Source: Tritrichomonas musculus (Eukaryota > Parabasalia > Tritrichomonadida > Tritrichomonadidae). Taken from it: a stretch of DNA of 64,000 nucleotides. The stretch is from the NCBI GenBank assembly GCA_039105265.1, contig JAPFFF010000007.1:2294001-2358000 (forward strand), read 5' to 3'. Under the pieces are notes generated by a model, which was given only the letters and a program-made list of their open reading frames with translations, made no database searches and was not told the DNA's origin. Positions 10,694-19,806 of the stretch are shown piece after piece; position 1 is the stretch's first letter, and each line of letters begins with the position of its first letter. Made by a program: the position numbers and the translations under genes.

Positions 10694-11280
10694 TTAAAGA
10701 TTTTCTGAGTTAGTAGCTTCCATCATATTAGCTTGTTGTCTAACGAGTTGGTTATGGTAGCTCTTCTTACACCACAAACCACTAATAACCATACCAACAA
10801 TCAAAACTAAACATGCACAACCTACCTTAATATATATTGTATCTTTCTTGATTTTTATATATTGATTATCAATAACATTGTTAACATCTTGAGGTTTGCT
10901 GGGATTGTTATTACCTGATGTGTTGTTAGTGAGTATATCGAATGTATCAGTGCACTTGAGCTGTATTTTAATCTTCGAGGAATCCGATTTGCTGAATATT
11001 AGAGGCAAGCTACTGCTATATGGCGTGATGTATAATCCATCCGAGTTCTTTTGTAGATGAGTATCATCGAATGTATCAATGAGAGTATACTTGCCAGCCG
11101 AGCAACGATAGTTGATCTTATCAGCATTAATCATCATGACAACATACTTAACATCCTTGTCACTCGTTGGTCCAAAATCGAAGTAGAGCTCCTTTGCTTC
11201 TCCATCATATATTAATTATTTGGTCTCTAAACAAGTCATGTTGGCACCTTCATTGTGGATTTTTGCAATTCATAGTCGAA
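10694..11280 (-). other. Single-pass membrane-protein reading frame, broken at its front
   Basis: This minus-strand frame is convergent with the previous one (21 bp apart). Its intact part (10694-11137 and somewhat upstream) encodes a domain with paired Cys (YRCSAGKY, LKCTDTFD), an Asn/Ser/Pro linker, one hydrophobic helix (CACLVLIVGMVISGLW) and a short basic Gln/Asn tail. Topology is probably domain outside, tail inside. Coding-like sequence extends upstream, but the reading frame is not whole. The shared layout (Cys domain, one helix, polar tail) and tail-to-tail position suggest it arrived with its neighbour. Family unknown. Confidence 0.4.
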
Positions 11281-11344
11281 GCATAAAAGTGATTCATTTT
11301 CTTGGAAAAAAAAAAAAAAAGTTTTACTAAAAAAAATTTCATTT
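11281..11344. other. Short spacer with poly-A run
   Basis: AT-rich spacer with an A run near 11306-11320 separating the membrane-protein relic from the ankyrin/LRR relic. Confidence 0.4.
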
Positions 11345-13703
11345 ATAGATTGCTTTAATGAAGCCCTAAAATTCTTCCATAATGAAATTGCTAATTACTT
11401 CATTTATAATTACAAAAACAAATTCCAATGCTCTCTCAACTATAATTTTGACACGTTGAACGACGACATCAACAAGTATCAATGTGTTTTCATTCTTTTT
11501 CAGAACAGTAAATTTGACATTATTAAAAATTTAATACAGAATAAAAGCTTAGATCCATTAGTATTAAACAATGAAATAGTTAACCAAAAAAATATTTTAT
11601 TAAAATCATTTCAAAATCAATATTTGTTTGAATGTAATTTCTAAATAAATTTTTGAAATGAAGTTTCAAAATTAAAAATTTGTTTTATGGCGTTTTCTTT
11701 TTAATATTTTTATTCTGATAGAACAACAGTTTTTTAATTATATTTTTTTTTATTCTTCAGCTTTAAATTTGGCAATTACGAATGGTAACGCTGAATTAGT
11801 TCTTTCATTACTGTCGATTCCAGGATTTAGAATTTGTAATTGTGCATTTGCTAGTTGGGAGGATTTAGAAACAATAACAATTCTTTCAACAATTGTTTCG
11901 ATTGGCGATTATGCATTCTCTTGTCTTTCTCAACTAAAGGAAGTAATATTTGAAAGTCCATCAAGTGTTGAAACGATTGGTTCTTATGCTTTTGCATATA
12001 CGAGATCTTTAAAAAAGATAAGTTTGCCTTCTTCAATGTCTGTTATTGAAGACTCAACATTTGAAGAGAGCAAATCACTTGAAGAAGTAATAATTCCATC
12101 TTCTGTTACAAAGCATTTAAATTTTGTGATTGAAAGAAATAGTAATTCCATCAAGTGTAACAATAATTGAAGAAAAAGCATTTAATGGTTGCAAATCATT
12201 GTGTAAAGTAACTTTTTCTCAATCATTGAATGAAATTACACTCCCTTCTTCACTGGTTTCAATTGAAGATCATGCTTTTGAAAAGTGTAAATCTTTGATA
12301 AAAGTAACGCTTCCTTCATCGTTAATTTCAATTGGTATAAGTGCATTTAGTGGATGTTCGTCATTGGAAGATATTTCAATACCTTCAACAGTGAAATCAA
12401 TCGATGCTGAGTGTTTCCATGCTCTTCATTGACTAAAGTTTATATTCCTCCTTCTGTAACTCTGATTGATAATGAATGTTTTGCTGGATGTGCAGCCTTG
12501 AAAGTAGTTACAATTCCGTCTTCGGTAACTTCAATTGGCAATTTATCTTTTTCATCATGTTTTTCATTGACTACAATTTCAATTCCTGATTCGGTAACTT
12601 TGATTAATTCGGCTGCATTTGAACATTGCACATCATTGAATGAAATAACAATTCCTTCTTCTGTGAAGTCAATTGGAAATGGATCTTTCAGTTGTTGTAC
12701 TTCATTAACAAAAATAAGCATTCCTACTTCTGTGAATTCAATTGGTGCAGAAGCATTTAAAGGATGCACTTCATTGACTGATATATCTGATCTTTCATCG
12801 TTGACTGAAATATCAGTTGGCTTATTTGAAGGATGTTCTTCATTAAAAAATTTAGCTGCTTTTCCGAATGAAGAACATCATTTTATGGATGCTCATTAGT
12901 TACTGAAATTGTCGTTCTTTCTCCTGTTACATCAATAGGTGAGGGTGCATTTGATGGATGACTCGCTTCAAAAGACATTTTTGATCTTTCTTCATTGAGA
13001 TCGATATCGAATAGTGCATTTGCTAGATGCAATTCTCTTGAGAAAGTCTCTTCTTTTCAAGATCTTACATCTATTGGAGAAAAAGCATTCTGGGGATGTT
13101 CATCATTGACAGAGATTACAATTCTCCTTCTGTAACTTCAATTGGACAATATGCATTTGAAGGATGCAAGTTAATAACGCAAATATTCATCCCTTCAGCC
13201 GTGACTTCAATTAAAGAAGGCACATTTCATTTTTGTTCATCATTAGAGCAAGTTACAATTGAAACGCCGTCTTCTTTGACTTTAATTGAATCAAGTGCTT
13301 TTGAAGAGTGCATTAAATTGAGTGAATTTGTGATTCCTCCTTCTGTAAAAAAATTGGTAATAAATCTTTTAGAATATGCAAATCATTCCAGCAAATTGTA
13401 ATTCCTCCAAGTGTGAATTTTATTGATTCTTCTGCATTTGCCTGGTGTTCATCTCTGGCAGATGTTGTATTTGAAAGATGCACATCATTGGTAGAAATAA
13501 CAATTCCTCCTTCAGTTGATATTATTGAGGAAAAAGCTTTTCTATCTTGCTCTTTATTTGAAATAGTAAATGTTTTTTCACCCTCAATAAGAGTTGATAA
13601 AAATGCTTTTTATAGTTGTCCATTACTTAAAAATTCAACTCCTATCAAATGCAAGAATAATGATTTGAATAATACCAATCAGAAAAGATGTAATATTTTC
13701 TAA
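11345..13703 (+). pseudogene. Ankyrin plus BspA-like leucine-rich repeat surface-antigen gene, broken
   Basis: The front (about 11345-11641) reads as helical ankyrin/DUF3447-like sequence (FHNEIANYFIYNY, KFDIIKNLIQN). At 11769 a further ankyrin-type stretch (LAITNGNAELVLSLL) runs straight into repeats of the BspA/TpLRR type. The unit is about 23 residues, around I-x-IPSSV-T-x-IG-x-x-AF-x-GC-x-SL. About 20 repeats follow to a short Lys/Asn tail at 13703. The reading phase changes several times (main open pieces 11769-12170, 12130-12432, 12411-12899, 13096-13401, 13413-13703, with repeat sequence also in 12900-13095). The gene is therefore dead but young, since repeats remain very recognisable. 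Intact relatives are thought to be surface or adhesion proteins. A TTCTTCAG before 11769 does not look like a trichomonad 3' splice site. Confidence 0.8.
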
Positions 13704-14033
13704 AAGTAAACTAATATGTTGTAGTATTCAGAAAATATAAAATAAAAACATGAATGATTGACTTTTTATTAATGAATTTTTAAAAATAATAAAATTATTT
13801 AAAAATATATTCGATTTAATCATACTTACACTCAATAATGAAATATTTCTGTCTTATTTTTAAATGCATGAATGTAAGCTAGCAAAATAATAATTATTAT
13901 TTGAGCTGCTCATAATGATTTAAAAAAAAAAAAAAAAAGTAGCAGCTTGATCTAATTGAACCTAACAATGATACTTGTATAACAAATTGAAGCGGCTTCT
14001 TTCAACTAACAGAAAATATAAATTTAATTAAAA
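13704..14033. other. AT-rich spacer between convergent units
   Basis: No gene seen. It contains an A run near 13921-13937 and probably the 3' ends of the LRR relic and of the kinase-like gene. Confidence 0.5.
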
Positions 14034-15161
14034 TTAAGTTTTTTCTTTGTCCTGACTTTTTTCTTCCTCTTCTTCTTCATAAATTTCAATTTCAGCTTCT
14101 TCTTCGTTATTCATTTGGTCGACCTCCCTTGCTTCATTAAACCAAGGATGATTGATTATTTTCTCAAAAGTTGGTCTTTTATAGGCATCCTTAACAAGAA
14201 TCATTTTTAGAATGTCAATCAAGTCATCAGATGTTCCATCAGGAAACGAAAGCTGCTCTTTGGCAAATGTGATTGACATTTGATTAAGGCATTGATCTAA
14301 GTCTTCATTTTGGCGTGGCGAAAATGTTAAATTAAATGGTAATTTATCAAATGCAACCAAATAAAGAGAAATTCCGTAAGACCAAACATCTGATGGCTTT
14401 GGAAAAAAAGGTTTCTTTGAGCATTCTTCTGGAGAAAGAAATGCTGTTTCTCCTACGATATCTTTTAATTTCCCATCTGGTTGAGTTGAAATTATAGTTG
14501 AATCTGAATAATTTGAAATACGAAATAAAATATTTGAAAAAACTAAAATATTATCTGGTGTTATGTTCCTATGGACGATCTGTAGTGAATGCATATAGCA
14601 AATTGCTTGAGCAATTTGGTAAAAACATACTGCTATGTTAATTTCGTTTAAATTGTGACTTTTATAGTAAGATTGAAGAGTTCCTTGCTTTGCAAAAGGA
14701 GACAATATAATAAGAGAATTTGATAATTCATCTTCAATTATTTCAGAAATTGAAATTGAATATTTGTGGGTAATTGCCGCCATTATGTCGATTTCCCGTT
14801 GTAAAGCTGTAATTGGTGGTTCTTCAGATCCAATATTATGGCACATCAAATGTGATTTATTGTATACTTTAGCCGCATATTGTTTTCCTGTCTGTATGTT
14901 TTCAGCAAGGTAAATATGTGATTTTGAACCTTCCCCAATCTCACGGATAAAAGTCCATTCAAATATAGTTGGATTATCATTTTTAGATATAAATGATGTA
15001 AAAGAAAAAAACTCTCTGGGCTTGACTTGGTCTTCATTATTAATATTCAATACAACATTTTGATTATTCATGGTTGTTCCATTTGGTAAATCAGAGTTTC
15101 GATTTGCTGACTGAACTCCATTTAGAGGCTGAGATAGAGGAGTTCCAAATGAACAGCCCAT
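14034..15161 (-). CDS. Protein kinase-fold protein, predicted pseudokinase (CAMK/CAMKK-like)
   Basis: 375 residues. An Asn/Gln-rich N-terminus of about 65 residues is followed by a kinase fold (about 68-345) and an acidic Glu-rich tail. Visible landmarks are a Gly loop (IGEGSKSHIY), the ATP-site Lys in YAAKVYN, and a helix-C Glu (LQREIDIM). The catalytic loop reads VHRNITPDN: the proton-acceptor Asp is Asn (codon at 14565-14567). The metal-binding DFG is replaced by SNY (about 14510). The substrate-side SPEE motif and the DVWSYG helix remain. With both Asp missing, phosphotransfer is unlikely. The fold may act as a scaffold or allosteric partner. The overall plan resembles CAMKK/SNF1-kinase-kinase types. 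The ATG sits 28-33 bases after a CGTTA-type motif. Confidence 0.85.
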   Translation of the reverse strand: MGCSFGTPLSQPLNGVQSANRNSDLPNGTTMNNQNVVLNINNEDQVKPREFFSFTSFISKNDNPTIFEWTFIREIGEGSKSHIYLAENIQTGKQYAAKVYNKSHLMCHNIGSEEPPITALQREIDIMAAITHKYSISISEIIEDELSNSLIILSPFAKQGTLQSYYKSHNLNEINIAVCFYQIAQAICYMHSLQIVHRNITPDNILVFSNILFRISNYSDSTIISTQPDGKLKDIVGETAFLSPEECSKKPFFPKPSDVWSYGISLYLVAFDKLPFNLTFSPRQNEDLDQCLNQMSITFAKEQLSFPDGTSDDLIDILKMILVKDAYKRPTFEKIINHPWFNEAREVDQMNNEEEAEIEIYEEEEEEKSQDKEKT

Positions 15162-15712
15162 TCTTTTTTACGATTTTATTAATTTGAATAACGAAATAAC
15201 AATTTTTTTTCTTTACTTTTGATTGAAATAAAAAGTTAATAAAAGGTTCATAATTAATTGAAATTTCCAAAGCACACAAAAATATCTCACAAAATTTATT
15301 CATATTTATTTATTTTTATTAATTTAAATTTTGGTGTAATTCATTTAAATATAAGAATAAGAGCATTAAATATAATTTTTATTTGTTAAAAAATGATTGT
15401 TTATGGTACTTACTGAATTTTTATAAATATATAATGATTTTTTAATATCATCAAATTTCCATAAAAAAAGAAAAATAAAAATATAATTATATGAAAACAA
15501 ATATTATAGTTTATTTTATGTTAATTGCTTTAAAAATAATATTTAAACTAAATTATATTAATATCTTTTAAAATTTTTTTATTCACATCAAAGAATTTCT
15601 ATTTTAAAATGTATAGAATTGAAAAAATAATTTATCAAAAAGTTTAAAAACAAGAATCTGAATTTTTGTAACCACCTTAATTTGTTCAAACAATTGTTAA
15701 TAAAATAATTTT
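15162..15712. other. AT-rich spacer, no gene seen
   Basis: The sequence upstream of the pseudokinase gene holds CGTTAT and TTCAAAT motifs near its start. The rest is featureless AT-rich DNA down to the end of the phosphatase gene. Confidence 0.5.
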
Positions 15713-16687
15713 TTACTTATAAAATTTATCATAAGCTTCTCTAAATGCTTCTAAAGTTTTTTGATGAAAAGCTTCATCTTTAGATGTAAAAATAAGCCCT
15801 GCTGCACTATTAATCACCTTTCCTCCTTTCGAATATTTTAATGGTTGTCCATCACTTGTTGAAGCAAAGCATCCAGCTTCTCTAATGAATAATTCAAACG
15901 GTGCAATATCCCATACATGCTCATCAGATTTATATTTCAATCTGAGATAAGCGATTCCTGCACCAACAGCAATAGTAAATGCTTTTGTCATTGATGAACC
16001 TTGTAATTCCTCTGTGATTCCAGCTTTTTCTTTTATATATTCAAATGTTTTTCTGAGTTTTTCTGGTGTATTAAGTGAGTAGAGTAATCTATTTCTAGGA
16101 TTCTCATTCTTTTTTAATTGGAAATAATTTCCACTGAGATCCACAGCGTAGCTTCCATGATTTTTAGCTGAAACAAAGTATAATGGACCATCAAGAGGAA
16201 TTCCTGTAAGCTCTTTATTATGGCGTGGCCATCCAACAATCGAGCATACAACTTCAAAGTTAATTAGGAGTGCAGTTGCTATTGCATAATTTCCATTTTG
16301 AATAAATGCATATGTACCATCAATTGGGTCAATAACCCAAACGCGATGCATATCTTCTGTAATATTTGAAATAACACATTTGCATGTCGAAATTGGATCT
16401 AAATCATCTGGAAGAAGCGATTTTACTAATTGAAGATATGAACTATCTTGATGAGAAACATCTTCTTCACCAAGGACATTATCTGTTGGGAAATTTTCTT
16501 TAATTCCTTTGACGATAACTGTTTGGCAAGCAAAGTCGCATATTGAAACAGGACTATGGTCAGATTTGATTAAAACATCATTCTTTTTAAGTTTTTCTTG
16601 TTCAACAAGAGAAATCTCAATTGCAGGACGCATTATTTGCATCATTGCTTCAACTTCTTTTGTATATTCGCCAAATCTTCCAGTCAT
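15713..16687 (-). CDS. Inositol-monophosphatase-superfamily enzyme, probably 3'(2'),5'-bisphosphate nucleotidase
   Basis: 324 residues, a usual length for the HAL2/BPNT1 branch of the Mg-dependent, Li-sensitive phosphatases. All metal and substrate motifs are visible: DHSPVSICDFA (about residue 44), GEED (about 73), DPIDGT (about 119-124), and VWDIAPFELFIREAG (about 261), with the last Asp as metal ligand. HAL2-type members hydrolyse PAP to AMP, relieving inhibition of sulfotransferases and RNA exonucleases in the cytosol. The frame is intact. Start choice: the ATG at 16687 gives MTGRFGEYTKEVEAM, matching the N-terminal helix of the family. An inositol-phosphate substrate cannot be excluded. 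Confidence 0.85.
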   Translation of the reverse strand: MTGRFGEYTKEVEAMMQIMRPAIEISLVEQEKLKKNDVLIKSDHSPVSICDFACQTVIVKGIKENFPTDNVLGEEDVSHQDSSYLQLVKSLLPDDLDPISTCKCVISNITEDMHRVWVIDPIDGTYAFIQNGNYAIATALLINFEVVCSIVGWPRHNKELTGIPLDGPLYFVSAKNHGSYAVDLSGNYFQLKKNENPRNRLLYSLNTPEKLRKTFEYIKEKAGITEELQGSSMTKAFTIAVGAGIAYLRLKYKSDEHVWDIAPFELFIREAGCFASTSDGQPLKYSKGGKVINSAAGLIFTSKDEAFHQKTLEAFREAYDKFYK

Positions 16688-16995
16688 TTGGAAATTTATA
16701 TCAAATTGAATAAACTATCATATTTTTGAATATTTATATACAAAATTTTGTGAGATTAATTTTATTTCGATTTTATGCAATTTTGTGATGCAGTTATGCT
16801 TTCTATTGATGATGATTTGAAAATCTTAAATACTTATAATAGTGTAGCAAAGGAAAACAAAATATTAGAAAATTTCTGATGTTTTATTTTAATATACCAA
16901 TTCTTTTTTTTCAAATATGAAATTATTGCATGGGAATATCAACATAACAATATATTAAGTATTATGGTATCAAGACGTCTGTTCAAATGGGATTA
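16688..16995. other. AT-rich spacer, no gene seen
   Basis: Promoter side of the phosphatase gene (TTCAATTT about 30 bases before its ATG) and 3' flank of the next minus-strand gene. Nothing else recognised. Confidence 0.4.
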
Positions 16996-17388
16996 CTATA
17001 AAGAAGAATTTCTTATAGCTTTTTCTTCAGCTATTCCTTTTAATTCTCGTTTTATAGATTCATCTAATGAATCTTCATCTATAATTATTGTCTGTGTAAT
17101 ATTTCGCATAGCAAAATACTTTGTAAGAGTTAATTGTGAATCTTGATCAATAAATTCTATTTCTCTGTCAAATACAGAAAATTCAAAGTAACTACTCTCT
17201 CCTTCTTGATCTTGATCAACAAAAATATAAATTGTTATATCTGAATTATAGTTTGATAAAGTATTTCCACTCGTTCCAAGAATTATTTTACACTCTGTTT
17301 TGTATGAATTTGTTGTGTTTGCATTTTGGGTATATTTGATTTCAGTTTCACACATTGAGGTCATAAAATTTGGTATTTCGTTTGACAT
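16996..17388 (-). CDS. Unknown 130-residue protein
   Basis: Intact frame of 130 codons, not recognised. The first 100 residues alternate short hydrophobic and polar segments (KIILGTS, DITIYIFVDQD, YFEFSVFD), suggesting a beta-rich domain. The last 30 residues are Glu/Asp-rich and helical (DESIKRELKGIAEEKAI). There is no signal peptide or membrane helix. CTTCAATTT lies about 18 bases before the ATG, compatible with a short trichomonad leader. Good codon usage and low asparagine-run content argue it is real. Confidence 0.6.
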   Translation of the reverse strand: MSNEIPNFMTSMCETEIKYTQNANTTNSYKTECKIILGTSGNTLSNYNSDITIYIFVDQDQEGESSYFEFSVFDREIEFIDQDSQLTLTKYFAMRNITQTIIIDEDSLDESIKRELKGIAEEKAIRNSSL

Positions 17389-17932
17389 TTATAAATAAAT
17401 TGAAGCTTTCAATAATTTCAATTATCTTATATAGAAATAAAATTTCTGATTTATTGAGTAATTCGATATGAAATCTCAGATAATAAATGGTAACTCATAG
17501 TTTTTAGCATTTCCCAATAATTTGCAATTAACTTCTTGTTGTTGTAATATAATGTTTTAACATTAGTAAAGCTTAAATAGATGTTCTAGAATATCTATTT
17601 AAACATTTTCCTTTGTTATTAATTAGTTACCAATTTTATATATACTCTATGAATTTTTATTTCCTGTTAATTTATTTTATATTATAAAGCATTTATCTAT
17701 CCTTTCAAATATGTTAGATTTATAGCAAGTATACATAAAAATGAATGTATTTGGTTAATAAAGGAAATCTAAATAAATAAGTGTTTGTAAAGATATTAGT
17801 ATCAAAAAAAATATTTTTTTTGATAATATATGTTTATGAGAAATATTTTGATCGGATTTCATAAAAAGTTAGAAATTGATGGATTTGAGAGAATTATGAT
17901 GGTCAAATGAATTTAAAATTAAAATTTTAAAA
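17389..17932. other. Divergent intergenic region, no gene seen
   Basis: About 545 bp of AT-rich DNA between two divergently transcribed genes. No repeats or RNA genes recognised apart from the Inr-like site at its right end. Confidence 0.4.
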
Positions 17933-17937
17933 TCATT
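17933..17937 (+). promoter_or_regulatory. Initiator (Inr)-like site directly before the J-protein ATG
   Basis: TCATT lies immediately before the ATG at 17938. It fits the trichomonad initiator TCA(+1)Y(T/A), the site bound by IBP39-type proteins. It would give a leader of only 3 nt, which is short even for this group. This is the only start in the window with a canonical TCAYW so close. Confidence 0.45.
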
Positions 17938-19410
17938 ATGTTTTTTCTCCTATTACTGGCTCCTGGTGTGTTTTCGACTTTAAAACGAGGAGATGATCCA
18001 TATAAGATCTTGGGTGTCAGACGTGATGCTTCTGAAAACGATATCAAAAAAGCATACCGTCAAATTACAAAGAAATATCATCCTGATGTTGCTAAAATTG
18101 ATAAAAAAGAAGCAGAACATATTTTTATTCGAGCTACTGATGCATATGAACTTCTTACAGATGAAAAACGTAGAAGAATATTTGACCAAACAGGATCAGT
18201 TTCCGATGACTTAGAAATGAACCAAGGTGGGCATCAGTATCGTTATCAGTATTCATCACCTGAAGATATATTTTCCCAATTTTTCGGTTTTCAAAGAGGG
18301 GTTAATATAGATTTCAAAACGGAGGAGGTATCATCATCAAACATTGATAAAATTCTTAAAGAAAACAAAGAGCTTTTTATTTTTGTTTATAATGGGAATG
18401 ATGGCTATAACACGCCACACTATGCTCAGTTCTTTGAAGAAGTGTCAGAAGAACTTGGAAATTTGGCTAAGTTTGTCAGAAATAATATTATGCATGGACA
18501 AGCTTTTGCTCAATCTTTAGGTGTTAGATCAGTTCCATCTTTTATTCATATGAAAACGCAAGATGACGGAACTAGAAAAACTGAAATAGAAACTGGACTT
18601 AATTCACGTACTGCATTATTAAATTGGGTAGAAAAATGCTGGTCTACAAATTTCAAATATTTCAAAAATGCTAAAAAACTCGAAGAATGGATTAATACCC
18701 ATAAAGATTTTACGAGAGTCATTTCAATTGAAAGAGGAAATGAGCCAAGCATGGAATTTAAAAAAGCTTCATCTCAGTATCATAACTGTCTTTTTGCCGT
18801 CGTAATTGATGACTACGTAAATGTAATTAGGTATTTGAAATTAACTGAATTGCCATCAACAATAGTTTTCCGATCAGATTCAAGGATTAAACTAAAATCT
18901 TATTCAGAGCTGAAATCACTTTCAAATCCTTTTTTTGCCAAACTTGAACGAAATTCATTAAAACGTGAATGTGCTAAGTTTTGTTTACTAAGAATTGGGA
19001 AACCATCGCAAAAGATTATGTCTAACTTTTCGAAGTTTACAGAAGCGCCAACTATGTGGATATCATCATCAACAAAATTTGCACGTTCATTAAATGTTAA
19101 AGAAGGAGGCTGGGTTCTTATATCAGGAAGCCAAAAGAAATATGCGAGTATAGATATTAATAAGAAATATGCAGAAATTTCAAAATTTAATTCCAGAAAA
19201 CTTATAATGAAGCCACTCGTATGTGATGTTGATTGGTCGTTTGACAGTTTATTACAAGCCGCCAAAGCTCTTATTTTAAGTATTCTTTATTATTTAAATC
19301 CTTTGAATTTGCTTGGTAAGCTGTTTAATTCTGGAATATCGCTTGAATTTCCTTTGTTTCTAATTATAATGTTTATTATATTTCCAATGTTTACAAGATT
19401 CCTCATATAA
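17938..19410 (+). CDS. ER membrane J-domain protein with thioredoxin-like fold (DNAJC16/ERdj-like)
   Basis: 490 residues. The N-terminal hydrophobic stretch (FFLLLLAPGVFS) is a signal peptide. A J-domain follows (about 21-85) with the Hsp70-stimulating HPD in YHPDV. A thioredoxin-like region (about 120-235) comes next. It has the cis-Pro motif VPSF but no CxxC, since the equivalent segment reads NGNDGYNTPHY. A second poorly conserved Trx-like region follows. The last 60 residues hold two hydrophobic helices (LILSILYYLNPL, FLIIMFIIFPMF). The protein is therefore probably a membrane-anchored ER co-chaperone with its J-domain in the lumen, working with BiP but not doing disulfide exchange. Divergent to the 130-residue gene. 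Confidence 0.85.
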   Translation: MFFLLLLAPGVFSTLKRGDDPYKILGVRRDASENDIKKAYRQITKKYHPDVAKIDKKEAEHIFIRATDAYELLTDEKRRRIFDQTGSVSDDLEMNQGGHQYRYQYSSPEDIFSQFFGFQRGVNIDFKTEEVSSSNIDKILKENKELFIFVYNGNDGYNTPHYAQFFEEVSEELGNLAKFVRNNIMHGQAFAQSLGVRSVPSFIHMKTQDDGTRKTEIETGLNSRTALLNWVEKCWSTNFKYFKNAKKLEEWINTHKDFTRVISIERGNEPSMEFKKASSQYHNCLFAVVIDDYVNVIRYLKLTELPSTIVFRSDSRIKLKSYSELKSLSNPFFAKLERNSLKRECAKFCLLRIGKPSQKIMSNFSKFTEAPTMWISSSTKFARSLNVKEGGWVLISGSQKKYASIDINKKYAEISKFNSRKLIMKPLVCDVDWSFDSLLQAAKALILSILYYLNPLNLLGKLFNSGISLEFPLFLIIMFIIFPMFTRFLI

Positions 19411-19573
19411 TTTATTATTTATAAATATATTTACTAACAGAAATTCTAATAAATTATGATCCTATCCTATTCTGTTTTACAAATGATGTCTAAATCATTA
19501 TAAATAAAGATTAAAAATATTTGCGACTACAGATATTTTTAATAATCTCTCGCTGAAAATGTTTTCACAGGGA

Positions 19574-19645
19574 TCTCTTGTGGTGTAGTGGTTATCATAT
19601 GGGACTTTGAATCCCGGGATGGAGGTTCGATTCCTCCCAAGAGAA
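19574..19645 (+). tRNA. tRNA-Gln, anticodon TTG
   Basis: The cloverleaf folds cleanly. A 7-bp acceptor stem TCTCTTG (19574-19580) pairs with CAAGAGA (19638-19644). The D arm follows from 19583. A 5-bp anticodon stem (19600-19604/19612-19616, one G-U pair) encloses loop CTTTGAA with anticodon TTG at 19607-19609, reading CAA. The T arm is GGAGG/CCTCC with loop TTCGATT. The internal promoter boxes A (TGGTGTAGTGG) and B (GGTTCGATTCC) are present, there is no intron, and CCA is not encoded. CAA is the main Gln codon of the Gln-rich proteins in this window. Confidence 0.96.
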
Positions 19646-19648
19646 AAA

Positions 19649-19657
19649 TTTTTTTTT
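19649..19657 (+). terminator. RNA polymerase III terminator of the tRNA gene
   Basis: A run of nine T begins four bases after the discriminator base, the usual Pol III stop signal. Confidence 0.85.
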
Positions 19658-19806
19658 AGTAAATTCTTCTCCTTTATATATGAAATTGAAGAAAAAAGGG
19701 ATTTATTTCATGCATTATTGAATATTCGCTAATAAAAAAAAAAAAAGAGATTTATGCATCTTAATAATATTTAATAATAATAAACGAATAAAATCACAAT
19801 ATTATA

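Noticed and set aside
11642-11768. Intron between the ankyrin-like and LRR parts, ending TTCTTCAG
   Set aside because: Trichomonad introns have a GTAYGT 5' site and an ACTAAC-containing 3' end, and neither is present. Later frame changes show simple decay.
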